Part shown: piece after piece, positions 10,540 to 20,461 of the stretch | Layout of the letters: each line of letters starts with the position of its first letter | How positions within the stretch are numbered: position 1 is the first letter of the stretch | Assembly: GCA_017792465.1 (NCBI GenBank) | Contig: CP051234.1 | Location: 2,512,501 to 2,576,500 of the forward strand | Source of the DNA: Filomicrobium sp. | GTDB taxonomy: Bacteria > Pseudomonadota > Alphaproteobacteria > Rhizobiales > Hyphomicrobiaceae | DNA length: 64,000 nt | Direction: 5' to 3' | The notes under the pieces: generated by a model | What the model saw: the letters and a program-made list of their open reading frames with translations, nothing else | Told to the model about the DNA's origin: nothing | Database searches by the model: none | Program-made: the position numbers and the translations under genes

Positions 10540-11316
10540 ATGACTGAAGACAAGATCGGCGTGGTCCAAGCGCTCTACCGTTACCCCGTCAAAGGCTTAT
10601 CGCCCGAGCCGTTGCAAGGCGTCGACCTTCGTGCCGGCGAAACCATCCCGTTCGATCGAGCCTGGGCGATTGAGAACGGTCCGGGCCGGTTTGATCCGCT
10701 TGCGCCCCGCCATCTGCCGAAGGTCGCGTTCTTGATGCTGATGCGGGACGAACGGCTGGCGTCGCTGGAAACGAGTTTCGAGGAAGAAACCTCAACGCTG
10801 ACGATCAAGCGCGACGGGAAGCAGGTGGCGCGCGGGAACCTTTCCACTCAAATCGGCCGGCAGATGATCGAGCAATTCATGGCGGCCTATATGAAGGCCT
10901 CTTTGCGCGGGGCGCCGAAAGTGGTTTCTGCTGCGGGCCATAGTTTTTCGGATGTGGCGGCCAAATGCGTGCACATCGTCAACCTTGCTTCGGTTCGCGA
11001 ATTGGAGCGCGTTTCCGGTCGCTCTATCGATCCTCTGCGCTTCCGTCCCAACGTCGTCATCGATAGCGACGCGCCTTGGGCTGAATTCAAATGGATCGAC
11101 AAGACCCTCACAATCGGCGGCGTGAAGCTGGAGGTCTTCGATCGTACGCAGCGCTGTGCGGCGACAAACGTCAACCCGCAGACGGCAGAGCGCGACTTGT
11201 CGCTGCCCGCAGTTATCGAGCGGGAGTGGGGGCATTCCGATTTTGGGATTTACGCCAAGGTTGCTGGCGACGGCCGCATTGCGATTGGCGATGACGTCGC
11301 GGTATCAGCGGACTGA
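10540..11316 (+). CDS. MOSC domain-containing protein
   Basis: A 258-residue protein with an N-terminal MOSC beta-barrel (ALYRYPVKGLSPEPL, residues 8-22) and a C-terminal MOSC domain. The C-terminal domain carries the RFRPNVVID strand and the conserved cysteine in RCAATNVNPQT (about residue 205), the residue thought to carry sulfur or bind molybdenum cofactor in this superfamily. Related proteins (YiiM, YcbX, mARC) handle molybdenum cofactor or reduce N-hydroxylated compounds. GGGGGAGA precedes the ATG. It follows the RraB-like gene on the same strand and converges with the DUF4167 gene. The exact substrate cannot be read from sequence. Confidence 0.88.
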   Translation: MTEDKIGVVQALYRYPVKGLSPEPLQGVDLRAGETIPFDRAWAIENGPGRFDPLAPRHLPKVAFLMLMRDERLASLETSFEEETSTLTIKRDGKQVARGNLSTQIGRQMIEQFMAAYMKASLRGAPKVVSAAGHSFSDVAAKCVHIVNLASVRELERVSGRSIDPLRFRPNVVIDSDAPWAEFKWIDKTLTIGGVKLEVFDRTQRCAATNVNPQTAERDLSLPAVIEREWGHSDFGIYAKVAGDGRIAIGDDVAVSAD

Positions 11317-11452
11317 GGTCTTGATCGATTAAGTTCGAACTGCCCCGCCAGCTGGCTTTTGCAGCCAGCCTCACCTGCGTTGGATGTGAGGGGACGGACA
11401 GCGCATCCGCGCTGCCCCTTAGCTTCACGGGATAAGAGCCCTGTCAGGCCTC

Positions 11453-12133
11453 TTATTCCTGCTGTTCGCCAGCAACTTCGACCGTATCGGAACCACCGCT
11501 ACCTGCAGCATCGCTTTCGGCGTTATCGGCATCGCGCGATCTGCGGACCGAACGGCGCAGGAAATCCGGCTGCTGGTCGGATTCTCCGAAGCGGACGCGC
11601 GGTTCGCGGCGGCGCTGACCGCGGCCCTCGCGCTGCTGGCCATTGCCGTTATTGCGCTGACGGCTCTGGCGGCGTCCTTCACCGCGTTCGCTGCGCTCAC
11701 CACGCTCCGAGCGGGAGTTGTTCTCGCCAGCTGAAACGTTCGGCTGAGGTTCGCCCGGCTGAACAACGCGATCGCCGTCCTCGTTGGCAAGCTCCTCGGA
11801 CGACTCGTCATCTGAATCTTCGCTTGCGTTCTGGCTTTCCTGGCGAGGGCGGTTGTTGCCGGCGGATTCACCGGCCTGCAGCTGCTGTTCGCGGTAGGCC
11901 AGAATAATGCGGTTATAGTGCTCGGCGTGTTGCAGATAGTTCTCTGCAAGCACCGGGTCGCCCGAAGACAATGCATCGCGCGCGAGCGACATGTATTTCT
12001 CAGCAACGTGGGCCGGGGTTCCGCGAATCTTCACGTCAGGACCGCTGCTTTCGAAATTCCGCGTCAGTGGGTTCTGGCCCTTGCGGTTGTTATTCCGATT
12101 CCGTCCGCGGCGCTGTTGTTGTCCTTGCCTCAT
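11453..12133 (-). CDS. DUF4167 domain-containing protein
   Basis: The N-terminal region carries the DUF4167 signature: a MRQGQQQRRGR basic start, NPLTRNFESSGPDVKIRGT and AENYLQHAEHYNRII. The remaining ~130 residues are low-complexity, rich in Arg, Glu, Asn, Gln and Ser (RSERGERSERGEGRR), typical of this family, which is suspected to bind nucleic acid. The start at 12133 follows the usual family N-terminus; in-frame ATGs at 12199 and 12268 would add 22 or 45 residues and no start has a strong ribosome binding site. Position beside prmC-prfA and clpB is the conserved alphaproteobacterial arrangement. Function is unknown. Confidence 0.85.
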   Translation of the reverse strand: MRQGQQQRRGRNRNNNRKGQNPLTRNFESSGPDVKIRGTPAHVAEKYMSLARDALSSGDPVLAENYLQHAEHYNRIILAYREQQLQAGESAGNNRPRQESQNASEDSDDESSEELANEDGDRVVQPGEPQPNVSAGENNSRSERGERSERGEGRRQSRQRNNGNGQQREGRGQRRREPRVRFGESDQQPDFLRRSVRRSRDADNAESDAAGSGGSDTVEVAGEQQE

Positions 12134-12876
12134 CGGCTTTCGTGCTCTCGTTTGCTTCGATTTTGAAGAAGTGTCGGGGCCGTCAGTTTTCGCAGTCATG
12201 AGATCTGCTTCTTCACAGGCAGGCCCAAGAATTCGTCGGTCGTGTCTGGCAGTTCCGCGATCGGCCAAGCGGTGGCCAAAGGTGCTGAAACTGACAGGGC
12301 CTGTAATTGCCCGTTCATCCAGTCGATGTTCCGGCTATCCGCCAGCAGTACCGACGCAGCCGTTATAGAACGCTGTTTAAAAGAGATGACCATTCAATTG
12401 CGACGACAGTTCATAATTTGCTCCCAGTACACAGACAAAACGCCTGAAACCAACAGTCTTCGTCTTTGGCTTCGGCCAAGCTGCCTTTGACGGGATGCCC
12501 TTTCGACCCGTTTATCGCTTGCGCCCGATCAGTCAGAACGCAGCGAAATTTTCCCCCGGAGCCACGGTTCCTCAGCGCTATGCCCTAAGCATTGCGGCTG
12601 GTCAGGATACGCGATCCGACTTGCTCGATTCGTAAACACCACACAACTTGAGTCCAGCCGATAATAAGGCAGGGCTTAACCAAGCTGTGGAGACGAGCTG
12701 TCACCTAAGGTCTGGCGCTAGGGTCCTAATTTGAGGCGGCGCGCAAGTAGACTGCAGCACCTGCCCGGACCAGCAACGTGAAAGAACGTGCGAATGTGCA
12801 CAGTAAGACTTTCACGCAAGATTATTTGAAGGTTAGCCGCATCAGACCGCAAAGCCAAGTATTTTTGTTCGCATGC
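12134..12876. other. 743-bp intergenic stretch without supported gene
   Basis: The frames present are short, lack ribosome binding sites and have Ser/Arg/Cys-rich random-like composition. I looked for RNase P, tmRNA, SRP RNA and tRNA signatures and found none. The interval presumably carries the promoter of the DUF4167 gene and the end of the prmC transcript. Confidence 0.4.
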
Positions 12877-13827
12877 TTAGTCATGTGACTGAACAGCAAC
12901 ACAGCGGGTGTGGCCTCCGAGATCCTTCCATCTGCCGGCCGGTGCCAAATCCTCTTGAACCAATATGGTCTCGACGTCTTCAGCCTGCCCCGCGCCAACT
13001 TCAAACAGGGCGAAAGCGGGTGTCTCCGTATCCGCCAGCAACGCCTTCAATTGCTGCACAATTCGGCGGTAGAAGTCGAGCCCGTCGTGACCGCCGTCGA
13101 GCGCCAGGGGTGGGTCGTAGTCCCTCACTTCGCGGTCAAGGCTATCGATGTCCGACGACGGAATGTAGGGCGGGTTGCTGATTATAAGGTTGTAACGCCC
13201 CTCGATATTTTCAAGCAGGTCGCTCTCAATTAATTCGAGCCTGTCGGCCACTTCAAGGCGCTCTGCATTGCGGGTCGCCACCTTCAGCGCCTCTGGAGAG
13301 ATATCGCAAGCGGTTCCGCGCGCGTTGGGCAGTTCCGCCAAGAGCGTGATGATCAGGCAGCCTGTGCCGGTGCCGATATCGAGGATCCGAATTGGGGCGT
13401 CCACCATTCCGGCGCGGTCAATTAGCTCAAGGGCGGCATCGATCAGCGTTTCGCTGTCAGCGCGCGGGTCCAGCGTCGCCGGCGAGACCTCGAAACTGCG
13501 GCCATAGAACTCGCGCGTGCCGGCAATGCGGGACAAGGGTTCGCGCAAGGAGCGTCGTTTTAGGAGCTTGGGGAGTTCGGACTTGGCTTTGTCATCCAGC
13601 GGTGCGTTGGGCTCGGTCAGGATATCGAGTGGAGCAAGGCCGGTGGCCATTGCGACGAGCGCGCGCGCTTCGCGCTGGGGGTCTTCCATGCCAGCTGCGG
13701 CGAGTATCTCGCGGACAAGACGGAGCGCCTCCTCTAATGTCTGCGGCGGCTCATTAGTTGGCGCGCCAGCGACGCGCACGGCGACATCGCTTTGGGCGGC
13801 GCTCTTGTCGTCTGCGCCGGACACCAT
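12877..13827 (-). CDS. prmC: Release factor N5-glutamine methyltransferase PrmC
   Basis: The 316-residue S-adenosylmethionine-dependent enzyme methylates the glutamine of the GGQ motif in release factors RF1 and RF2. A helical N-terminal recognition domain (to about 110) is followed by a Rossmann methyltransferase with motif I ILDIGTGTGCLI and the catalytic ISNPPYIPSSD motif near 210. Its ATG shares one base with the prfA stop (TGATG), so it is translationally coupled to the gene for its own substrate. A second NPPY methyltransferase (at 26961) is better matched to PrmB. Confidence 0.96.
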   Translation of the reverse strand: MVSGADDKSAAQSDVAVRVAGAPTNEPPQTLEEALRLVREILAAAGMEDPQREARALVAMATGLAPLDILTEPNAPLDDKAKSELPKLLKRRSLREPLSRIAGTREFYGRSFEVSPATLDPRADSETLIDAALELIDRAGMVDAPIRILDIGTGTGCLIITLLAELPNARGTACDISPEALKVATRNAERLEVADRLELIESDLLENIEGRYNLIISNPPYIPSSDIDSLDREVRDYDPPLALDGGHDGLDFYRRIVQQLKALLADTETPAFALFEVGAGQAEDVETILVQEDLAPAGRWKDLGGHTRCVAVQSHD

Positions 13828-14915
13828 CAGGCCTCCGCCTCGTCCTGCAAGGCGGCAAGCTGTTCGGCTTGATGATTGGAAATCAATGCGTCGATCAATT
13901 CGTCGAGCCCGTCTCCGGCCAGAATTTCGTTCAGCTTGTGCAAGGTCAGGTTGATGCGGTGATCGCTGACGCGGCCCTGCGGGAAGTTGTAGGTCCGGAT
14001 GCGTTGCGATCGGTCACCTGAGCCAACTTGCGATCTGCGATCCTCGGCCCGGGCTCCGGCGCGACGCTCCTTTTCTTGTTCGTAAAGCCGCGAACGCAGC
14101 ACCGTCATGGCAAGCTTGCGGTTCTGGTGCTGAGATTTTTCAGCCGAAACGACAGTGATCCCGGTTGGGATGTGGACGATGCGGACGGCACTGTCGGTAC
14201 GGTTGACGTGCTGACCGCCGGCACCGCTCGCCCGCATGGTATCGATGCGAATATCTTCCTGCTTGATATCGAGGTCGACGTCTTCGGCCTCGGGCAGGAC
14301 AGCGACGGTTGCTGCCGACGTGTGGATGCGGCCACCGGCTTCGGTTTCCGGCACGCGCTGGACGCGGTGCACGCCGGATTCATATTTCATGCGCGCGAAG
14401 ACGCCCTGACCGGAAAACGAGGCAATGATCTCCTTGTATCCGCCAAGATCGTTTTCCGACATGGAGATGATTTCTGTTTGCCAGCCGTGCAGGTCGGCGT
14501 AGCGCTGATACATGCGGAAGAGGTCGGCAGCGAAGAGTGCGGCTTCATCACCACCGGTGCCGGCGCGAATTTCGACAATCGCCGAGCGGTCGTCGGCGGC
14601 GTCCTTGGGCAGCAGCAGGATCTGCAGCTCTTCGCACAATTCTTCGACGCGTTTTCTCGTTTCTCCAATCTCGTCATCGGCCAGCGCACGCATTTCAGCA
14701 TCGGCGCTTTGGTCCTTGGCCAGTTCGCGAAGATCGGCAAGCTCGCGCTCGGCGCTGCGCAATTCGTTGATGCTGCTGACGAGCGGGTCGAGTTCGGCAA
14801 ATTCCTTATTCAGTCGGGCGTAAGACTGCGGGTCGGGACCGGCATTCAGTTCGGTTTGAATGACTTCCCAACGTTCGACGACCTTATCCAGCTTCTCCTG
14901 GGGCAGTGCGGGCAT
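13827..14915 (-). CDS. prfA: Peptide chain release factor 1
   Basis: RF1 (362 residues) ends translation at UAA and UAG. The stop-codon reading tripeptide is visible as PET in [13 protein letters not shown], and the peptidyl-hydrolysis motif as [15 protein letters not shown]. The C-terminal [17 protein letters not shown] segment is also typical. The ATG directly abuts the ptsP stop codon, and the stop overlaps the prmC start by one base, so ptsP-prfA-prmC is one operon. Confidence 0.98.
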   Translation of the reverse strand: MPALPQEKLDKVVERWEVIQTELNAGPDPQSYARLNKEFAELDPLVSSINELRSAERELADLRELAKDQSADAEMRALADDEIGETRKRVEELCEELQILLLPKDAADDRSAIVEIRAGTGGDEAALFAADLFRMYQRYADLHGWQTEIISMSENDLGGYKEIIASFSGQGVFARMKYESGVHRVQRVPETEAGGRIHTSAATVAVLPEAEDVDLDIKQEDIRIDTMRASGAGGQHVNRTDSAVRIVHIPTGITVVSAEKSQHQNRKLAMTVLRSRLYEQEKERRAGARAEDRRSQVGSGDRSQRIRTYNFPQGRVSDHRINLTLHKLNEILAGDGLDELIDALISNHQAEQLAALQDEAEA

Positions 14916-17207
14916 TTAGAGTTCGACCTCATGCTCTTGAGCAAACGCCTTCAGCTTTTCGGCGATGTCGCAATCGGGTTCGTCGATCCAGGCATTCAGA
15001 CATTGTTTGAGTTTGTCGGCAGGCAGCGAGCGCACCATGGCTTTGACGGGGCCGATATTGGACGCCGCCATCGACAACGACCGGCAGCCAAGCGCGACAA
15101 GCGCCATCGCTTCCAGGGGGCGGCCTGCCATCTCTCCGCAGACGGTTATCGGAACGCGATGCCTGGCGCCCGCGTCAAATACCGATCGCAATGCGCGAAG
15201 CGGCGCCTTGTCGAGCGGCGAATAGCGCCTGGAGACCTGGGCGCTCGTGCGATCGGCGGCGAACAGGAACTGCATCAGGTCGTTGGAGCCGATCGAAAGG
15301 AAATCGGTTTTCTTCAAGACATTGTCGAGATCGAAGAGCAGGCTGGGGACTTCCAACATCGCGCCCAATGAAATGCTCGTCGGGATTGGATGACCGTGGC
15401 GCTCGGAGTGTTCGATTTCCTTGTCGATCAGCGCGCGGACTTCGTCCATCTCCGAGGCGACCGTCAGCATTGGCACCATCAGCGACAAGGCGCGGCCGGC
15501 GTGCGACCTGAACAAGGCGCGGACCTGGGTGCGGAACAAGGCCGGGCGATCGAGCGACATGCGCAGGGCGCGCCAGCCCAATGCCGGGTTTTCTTCCGGC
15601 AGACGGTTGAGATACGGCAGCATCTTGTCGCCGCCGATGTCGAGGGTTCGGAATACGACCGGATAGCCTTTGGCCTGCTCCAAGACGGCACGATAGGCTT
15701 CGGTCTGGCGCGCCAATCGCGGCAGGCGATCGGACAGCATGAATTGCAGTTCGGTGCGGAACAGGCCGATGCCCTCGGCGCCCGATTCCTCCAAGTGCGG
15801 CAGGTCCACGAGCATGCCGGCATTAAGCAGCAGGGCGACCCGATGGCCTTCACTGGTCACGCCGGGCAGGCCGCGCAATCCTTGGAATCGTTCCTGGCGC
15901 TTGGCGCGGAAGCGGACCTTGTCCTGGAACGCGGCGATGACGTCGCTTGTCGGGCGCAGGTGAATTTCGCCGGTCTCGGCATCGACGATGACGGCATCGC
16001 CATCGGCGACATGCTCGACGATGCGGTGGGCTTGGCCGACGGCTGCGATGCCGAGTGCCTTGGCGACAATCGCGACGTGGCTTTGGGCGCTGCCGTCTTC
16101 GACGATCAATCCGCGCAGCTTGGTGCGGTCATAGTCGAGCAGTTCGGCGGGACCGACGGTGCGCGCGATCAAGATGGTATCGTCCGGCAGGTTCTCGCGA
16201 TGACCATGCTGGTTGGCGCGGCCGGCGAGAATTCGCAACAGGCGATCCGAAAGGTCGTCCAGATCGCGGACCCGCTCGGACCAGAACGGGTCGATCTGGC
16301 GGAGCATGCGCGCGCGGGTCGAGTTCTGGACCCGTTCGACTGCGGCTTCGGCGGTCAGACCATCTTGCACGGCGCCGCGGAGGCGGTGATGCCAGCCGCG
16401 GTCGTGCGCAAACATCCGATAGGCTTCGAGGACGTCGCGGTGTTCGCCGGCAAACGACAGGCGTTCATGGGCTAGCATCTCATCAATGCTGGCGCGCAAC
16501 CGATGCAGGGCGCCATCGAGGCGGGTCATTTCGGCTGCAGGGTCTTCGGACAATAGCGTCGTGACGACGATGCGCGGCTCATGCAGGACGGCATGACCAA
16601 GGGCGATGCCATCGGAGAGCGCCTGTCCGTTGATGACGGCCGAGTAAGTGCGCGAAAGTTCGATCTCGGCCTGGGAGCCAGCGACCACACCCGACGATAA
16701 GAGTTCGGCAACGACCATCGCTGTGGCCTGCAGAACTTCGACGTCCTCTTCGGCATATTCGCGACGGGTATGGTTTTGGACGTCGAGCACGCCGATTACC
16801 TGCCCGGACCGCATCACCGGCACCGCCAACATCGAGTGATAGGCTTCTTCGCCCGTCTCCGGCCGGTATGAGAACGATGGGTGCGCTTGGGCGTCGGGCT
16901 CGTTGATCGGCTGGGCCTGTTCGGCGCAGCGTCCGACTAGCCCCTCATTGCGATTAAGCCGGGTTGCGTGGACCGCTTCTTTCTTCAAGCCTTCAGAGGC
17001 ATAGAGCTCGAGCGAGCCGTCGCGCCGGATGAGGTAGATGGAGCAGACTTCGGCGACCATCACGCCGGCGATCTGCTTGACGATGCGGTCTAAGCGCTGC
17101 TGGCCTTCACCGGGCTCGGCCATGATTTCGCGCAGCCGACGCATGATTACGCGAAGCGCTGGTTCCGAGGCCGGTAGGTCCGACTTTTTTCCGCGTCTAT
17201 CGTGCAT
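14916..17207 (-). CDS. ptsP: PEP-protein phosphotransferase, nitrogen PTS enzyme I (PtsP)
   Basis: Enzyme I of the nitrogen-related phosphotransferase system (763 residues). It autophosphorylates from PEP and passes the phosphate to NPr and EIIA-Ntr, a regulatory relay rather than sugar uptake. An N-terminal GAF sensor domain (about 20-170) distinguishes PtsP from ordinary enzyme I. The phosphohistidine domain follows with DGSAQSHVAIVAKALG (His about 385), then the PEP-binding TIM barrel with GIGLFRTE and SIGSNDLMQF. It lies between lysC and prfA, the usual order in Hyphomicrobiales. ptsN and ptsH are not in the window. Confidence 0.96.
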   Translation of the reverse strand: MHDRRGKKSDLPASEPALRVIMRRLREIMAEPGEGQQRLDRIVKQIAGVMVAEVCSIYLIRRDGSLELYASEGLKKEAVHATRLNRNEGLVGRCAEQAQPINEPDAQAHPSFSYRPETGEEAYHSMLAVPVMRSGQVIGVLDVQNHTRREYAEEDVEVLQATAMVVAELLSSGVVAGSQAEIELSRTYSAVINGQALSDGIALGHAVLHEPRIVVTTLLSEDPAAEMTRLDGALHRLRASIDEMLAHERLSFAGEHRDVLEAYRMFAHDRGWHHRLRGAVQDGLTAEAAVERVQNSTRARMLRQIDPFWSERVRDLDDLSDRLLRILAGRANQHGHRENLPDDTILIARTVGPAELLDYDRTKLRGLIVEDGSAQSHVAIVAKALGIAAVGQAHRIVEHVADGDAVIVDAETGEIHLRPTSDVIAAFQDKVRFRAKRQERFQGLRGLPGVTSEGHRVALLLNAGMLVDLPHLEESGAEGIGLFRTELQFMLSDRLPRLARQTEAYRAVLEQAKGYPVVFRTLDIGGDKMLPYLNRLPEENPALGWRALRMSLDRPALFRTQVRALFRSHAGRALSLMVPMLTVASEMDEVRALIDKEIEHSERHGHPIPTSISLGAMLEVPSLLFDLDNVLKKTDFLSIGSNDLMQFLFAADRTSAQVSRRYSPLDKAPLRALRSVFDAGARHRVPITVCGEMAGRPLEAMALVALGCRSLSMAASNIGPVKAMVRSLPADKLKQCLNAWIDEPDCDIAEKLKAFAQEHEVEL

Positions 17208-17492
17208 AGCGTTTGCCGCCGTTAACGCCAGCCTGCCGGGACATTCTTGTCAGTCCGCGAAAAGCCGACGGCTCATAATTCTTTAGCGTATTGCCAAGCC
17301 CATCACAGTGAGCTGCCCTGTTTTAGAAGCCGACCAATTTTGTCGATCAACCAAGTCGGACGCGGTTCCATCTGCGACTTTGGACAAAAGTTCGGCGAGG
17401 CAGTGGCCAGCAAGATTTCTAGCCGGAAGGCTGAAAAATCGATTTTGCAATACGTTTCGCTAGCCTGGCCGCCTTTGCCGCCTACCAGATCA

Positions 17493-18767
17493 TCACACGG
17501 GATCAGCTTGCGCGTCGAGACCATAGGTCTCGTGCAATGCGCGCACGGCTAATTCCGCGTAATCTGCGTCGATCAGGACGCTGACTTTGATTTCGGACGT
17601 CGAAATCGCCAGGATATTAATGCCCTTATCAGAAAGTGTCTTAAACATTTGCGCCGCGACACCGGCATGCGAGCGCATTCCGATGCCGATAATCGAAACC
17701 TTAACGACGCCTTTGGAACTTCTGACTTCGAAGTTTCCGAGGTCCTTCTTGATGCTTTCGATGACTTCGAGCGCACGCGGCAATTCGGCGGCCTGGACGG
17801 TAAAGGTCAGGTCGGTATGCGCGCCGTCGGGTGTGATGTTCTGGACGATCATATCAACGTTAATGGCCGACTGCGCGAGCGGTCCGAAGATTCGGGCGGC
17901 GACGCCGGGCTTATCGTCCAGTTTGAGAATCGTGACTTTTGCTTCGTCCTTGGCATAGGCGATTCCGCTGACGACCTGGGTCTCCACGATGTCTTCCTCA
18001 CTGCAAACTGTGGTTCCGATGTGTTCGAGCTTGCCGACTTCAACGGCCGGCAGGCTTTCGGGATCGGCAAAGCTTGAAAGAACGCGCAAGCGCATTCCGT
18101 AAACCATCGCAAGCTCAACCGAACGGGTTTGAAGGACTTTCGAGCCCAATGAGGCCATTTCCAGCATTTCTTCATACGAAATGCGCGGAATTCGCCGGGC
18201 TTCGGGCACGATGCGCGGGTCTGTCGTGTAGACTCCGTCGACATCTGTATAAATGTCGCAGACATCCGCGCCGATTGCGACCGCAACGGCGACAGCGCTT
18301 GTGTCGGAGCCGCCGCGGCCAAGCGTTGCAATTCTGGCGTCTTCGGGCTCGATGCCTTGGAAACCGGTGACGACGGCGACCTCGCCCTGATCGATGCGTT
18401 CGCGAAGGCGACCGCCGTCAATCTTGGCGATACGTGCCGCGCCGTGGGCCTTATCGGTCTCAACGGGGATCTGCCAGCCCTGCCAAGAGCGCGCCTTAAG
18501 GCCCGCGGTCTGCAGGGTCAACGCGAGGAGCCCGGCGGTGATCTGCTCTCCGGAGGCGACGATCGCGTCGTATTCGCGCGCATCATAGCGCGGCGAGACC
18601 TCGTTGACCCAGTCGACGAGCTGGTTGGTTGTACCGGCCATGGCCGAAACCACGACGGCGACCTTGTTGCCAGCTGCGACCTCGCGCTTGACGTGGCGCG
18701 CAACGTTGGCGATGCGCTCAATATTGGCGACGGAAGTACCGCCGAATTTCATAACGACTACGGCCAT
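17493..18767 (-). CDS. lysC: Aspartate kinase
   Basis: Phosphorylates aspartate in the first step toward lysine, threonine, methionine and diaminopimelate. The 424-residue protein begins with the amino-acid kinase signature KFGGTSVANIERI. It contains GRGGSDTSAVAVA and TDVDGVYTTDPR for substrate binding and ends in two tandem ACT domains (about 265-410) that normally confer feedback inhibition by end products. A 285-bp gap separates it from ptsP downstream. The region upstream is divergent with ubiG. Confidence 0.97.
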   Translation of the reverse strand: MAVVVMKFGGTSVANIERIANVARHVKREVAAGNKVAVVVSAMAGTTNQLVDWVNEVSPRYDAREYDAIVASGEQITAGLLALTLQTAGLKARSWQGWQIPVETDKAHGAARIAKIDGGRLRERIDQGEVAVVTGFQGIEPEDARIATLGRGGSDTSAVAVAVAIGADVCDIYTDVDGVYTTDPRIVPEARRIPRISYEEMLEMASLGSKVLQTRSVELAMVYGMRLRVLSSFADPESLPAVEVGKLEHIGTTVCSEEDIVETQVVSGIAYAKDEAKVTILKLDDKPGVAARIFGPLAQSAINVDMIVQNITPDGAHTDLTFTVQAAELPRALEVIESIKKDLGNFEVRSSKGVVKVSIIGIGMRSHAGVAAQMFKTLSDKGINILAISTSEIKVSVLIDADYAELAVRALHETYGLDAQADPV

Positions 18768-19130
18768 GACGTCCTGTAGGATCGGTTGTGCCCCACCCGC
18801 ACAGATCGTCGCCCACCATCGGCTGGCGCGCGGACGAGTTGCGCAGGCATCGGAAAAAAACGGCCTGGAATTGGCTGTAACTCTTAAGTCCCGTCAGTGA
18901 ATGCCGCACCCGACGAGGCCTTGTTTGAAGAGCTGCGGCGATGTCATAGCTGGAGAAGAACGTCTCGGCAACTTGCGCGGACGAAAGGATTAAACGGCGG
19001 CGATCAACATTTGCTGCCAAGTACGCAACAACTTGATGCGCCTGCCAGTGCGAGACCGGGAAATTTACCCGCCAAGGGCCGCCAGCCGGTCTCTTGGTGC
19101 TAAGGACTAGAAGCTGGAAGACATTTGAAG
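18768..19130. other. Divergent intergenic region between lysC and ubiG
   Basis: No supported gene. It must hold the promoters of lysC (leftward) and ubiG (rightward); I could not place them with confidence. Confidence 0.4.
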
Positions 19131-19919
19131 ATGACCGCTGACCACCCTGCCGGCGCTGCCAAAGAAACTGGTTCGGCTTCGCAGAACATCGATCCTCAGG
19201 AAGTCGAGCGCTTTGCCGCTCTGGCCGGGAAATGGTGGGATCCGAACGGCGAATTTCGCCCGCTGCATAAGATCGGGGCCGCCCGCCTCGCGTTTATCCG
19301 AAACGCGGTGACGGGCCATTTCCTGATCGACGATGACAAGATCCGGGCGTTCAGCGGCCTGCGCATGCTCGACACGGGATGTGGCGGCGGGCTTGTCTGC
19401 GAGCCTCTGGCTCGGCTTGGGGCCACTGTCACCGGCATTGACCCGGCTGAGGAAAGCGTCGCGGTTGCAAAGGTCCATGCGCAGTCTCAGGGGCTTGAGA
19501 TCGACTACCGCGCGGAGCGGATTGAAGATGTCGCCCAGCGCGGTGAGCAGTTCGACGTGACATTGTCGCTTGAAGTCATTGAGCATGTGCCGGACCCGGC
19601 AGCGTTCATCGCTTCTTGTGCTCAGACCGTTCGCCCTGGCGGGCTGCTCATCGTTTCGACAATCAACCGGACGATGAAGGCCTATGGGCTGGCGATCGTG
19701 GCGGCCGAGCAGATTTTGCGCTGGCTACCAGCAGGCACGCACCAATGGGATCGTTTCGTGACCCCGGACGAGCTCGGGCAGATGTTTTCCGATTGCGGAC
19801 TGGAGAACCCGCGCTACGAGGGCCTCGTCCTAGACCCATTGCGCGACCGCTGGACTATCGGCTCGGATACCGACGTCAATTACATCGCGTCGGCGGAAAA
19901 GCCGGAAGCGGCCGGCTGA
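19131..19919 (+). CDS. ubiG: 3-demethylubiquinone / polyprenyl-dihydroxybenzoate O-methyltransferase UbiG
   Basis: SAM-dependent enzyme performing both O-methylations of ubiquinone biosynthesis. In 262 residues the signatures are FAALAGKWWDPNGEFRPLHKI near the N-terminus, motif I LDTGCGGGLVCEPLARLGA, GIDPAEESV, and SLEVIEHVPDPAAF, all characteristic of UbiG. The ATG at 19131 is preferred to a TTG six bases upstream. It is divergent from lysC and followed by a short convergent small-protein gene. Confidence 0.96.
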   Translation: MTADHPAGAAKETGSASQNIDPQEVERFAALAGKWWDPNGEFRPLHKIGAARLAFIRNAVTGHFLIDDDKIRAFSGLRMLDTGCGGGLVCEPLARLGATVTGIDPAEESVAVAKVHAQSQGLEIDYRAERIEDVAQRGEQFDVTLSLEVIEHVPDPAAFIASCAQTVRPGGLLIVSTINRTMKAYGLAIVAAEQILRWLPAGTHQWDRFVTPDELGQMFSDCGLENPRYEGLVLDPLRDRWTIGSDTDVNYIASAEKPEAAG

Positions 19920-20055
19920 TCAGCCGTCCATGTTTATCGCATTGGGAATTGAGGACGGCGTTTTGCGGAATGGCTTGGCGCACCTTCGGGGCAGCCGCGT
20001 CGGCGCTGGCTCGCTCAGCCTCATGTTGCGCCAAACCAATTGATACGCCCTGGCG

Positions 20056-20238
20056 TTAGCTTTCGCCGGGACCGCGCATAGTCAGCAGTGCTTTTTCGAT
20101 CTGGCGCCAGTCTTTGGCCTCATCGGCCTGACCGGACTTTTCCAGCGTCACTGCTTTCTGGGCGACTTCGGCCAACGCCTGGTTGCCGTGGGCAGCTTTC
20201 AGCTTGCGGGCATACTCTTCAGCATCGACTGCTTTCAT
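20056..20238 (-). CDS. Small conserved-type hypothetical protein, 60 aa
   Basis: A charged, helical 60-residue protein (AEEYARKLKAAHG near the start, KDWRQIEKALLTM near the end) of unknown function. Support for a real gene is the strong ribosome binding site GGAGAAAGGGG six bases before the ATG and the protein-like amphipathic composition. It converges with ubiG and stands alone. No motif suggests a role. Confidence 0.72.
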   Translation of the reverse strand: MKAVDAEEYARKLKAAHGNQALAEVAQKAVTLEKSGQADEAKDWRQIEKALLTMRGPGES

Positions 20239-20390
20239 AATATTCCCCTTTCTCCGACCGGCTTGCGGTCAGGGGGGAAGAGTTACGCGCCGTGACGCGA
20301 AATGCAATGACCGATATCAACTAAAGTCTAATGCTTGAGGCGGCGCTAGCAGGCTCGCTTTGCGACCGGTCTAACCGGCTCCAAACGCAA

Positions 20391-20420
20391 TGATGCGGCG
20401 GCCCTTGGACCACCGCATCA
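20391..20420 (-). terminator. Probable terminator of the TPR gene
   Basis: Downstream of the TPR gene on the minus strand, TGATGCGG pairs with CCGCATCA around a short interior, followed by the moderately T-rich TTGCGTTT. The U-tract is interrupted, so strength is uncertain. Confidence 0.45.
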
Positions 20421-20461
20421 ACCGATTTTGCTGTCTATATCCGGGTTTGGTCGTCGCCCGC

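Noticed and set aside
11351-11369. GCTGGCT/AGCCAGC hairpin after the MOSC gene
   Set aside because: Seven-bp stem but no T-run on either strand; too weak to call a terminator.
12134-12876. Structural RNA gene in the long gap after prmC
   Set aside because: No RNase P, tmRNA, SRP or tRNA signatures and no terminator were found.
14028-15371. Long plus-strand open frame (447 codons) opposite prfA and ptsP
   Set aside because: It is the complement of two certain genes; composition ([13 protein letters not shown]-like, His/Gly/Ala-rich) is that of an antisense shadow, with no ribosome binding site.
15390-16475. Plus-strand open frame (361 codons) opposite ptsP
   Set aside because: Antisense shadow of a high-GC gene; no family resemblance.
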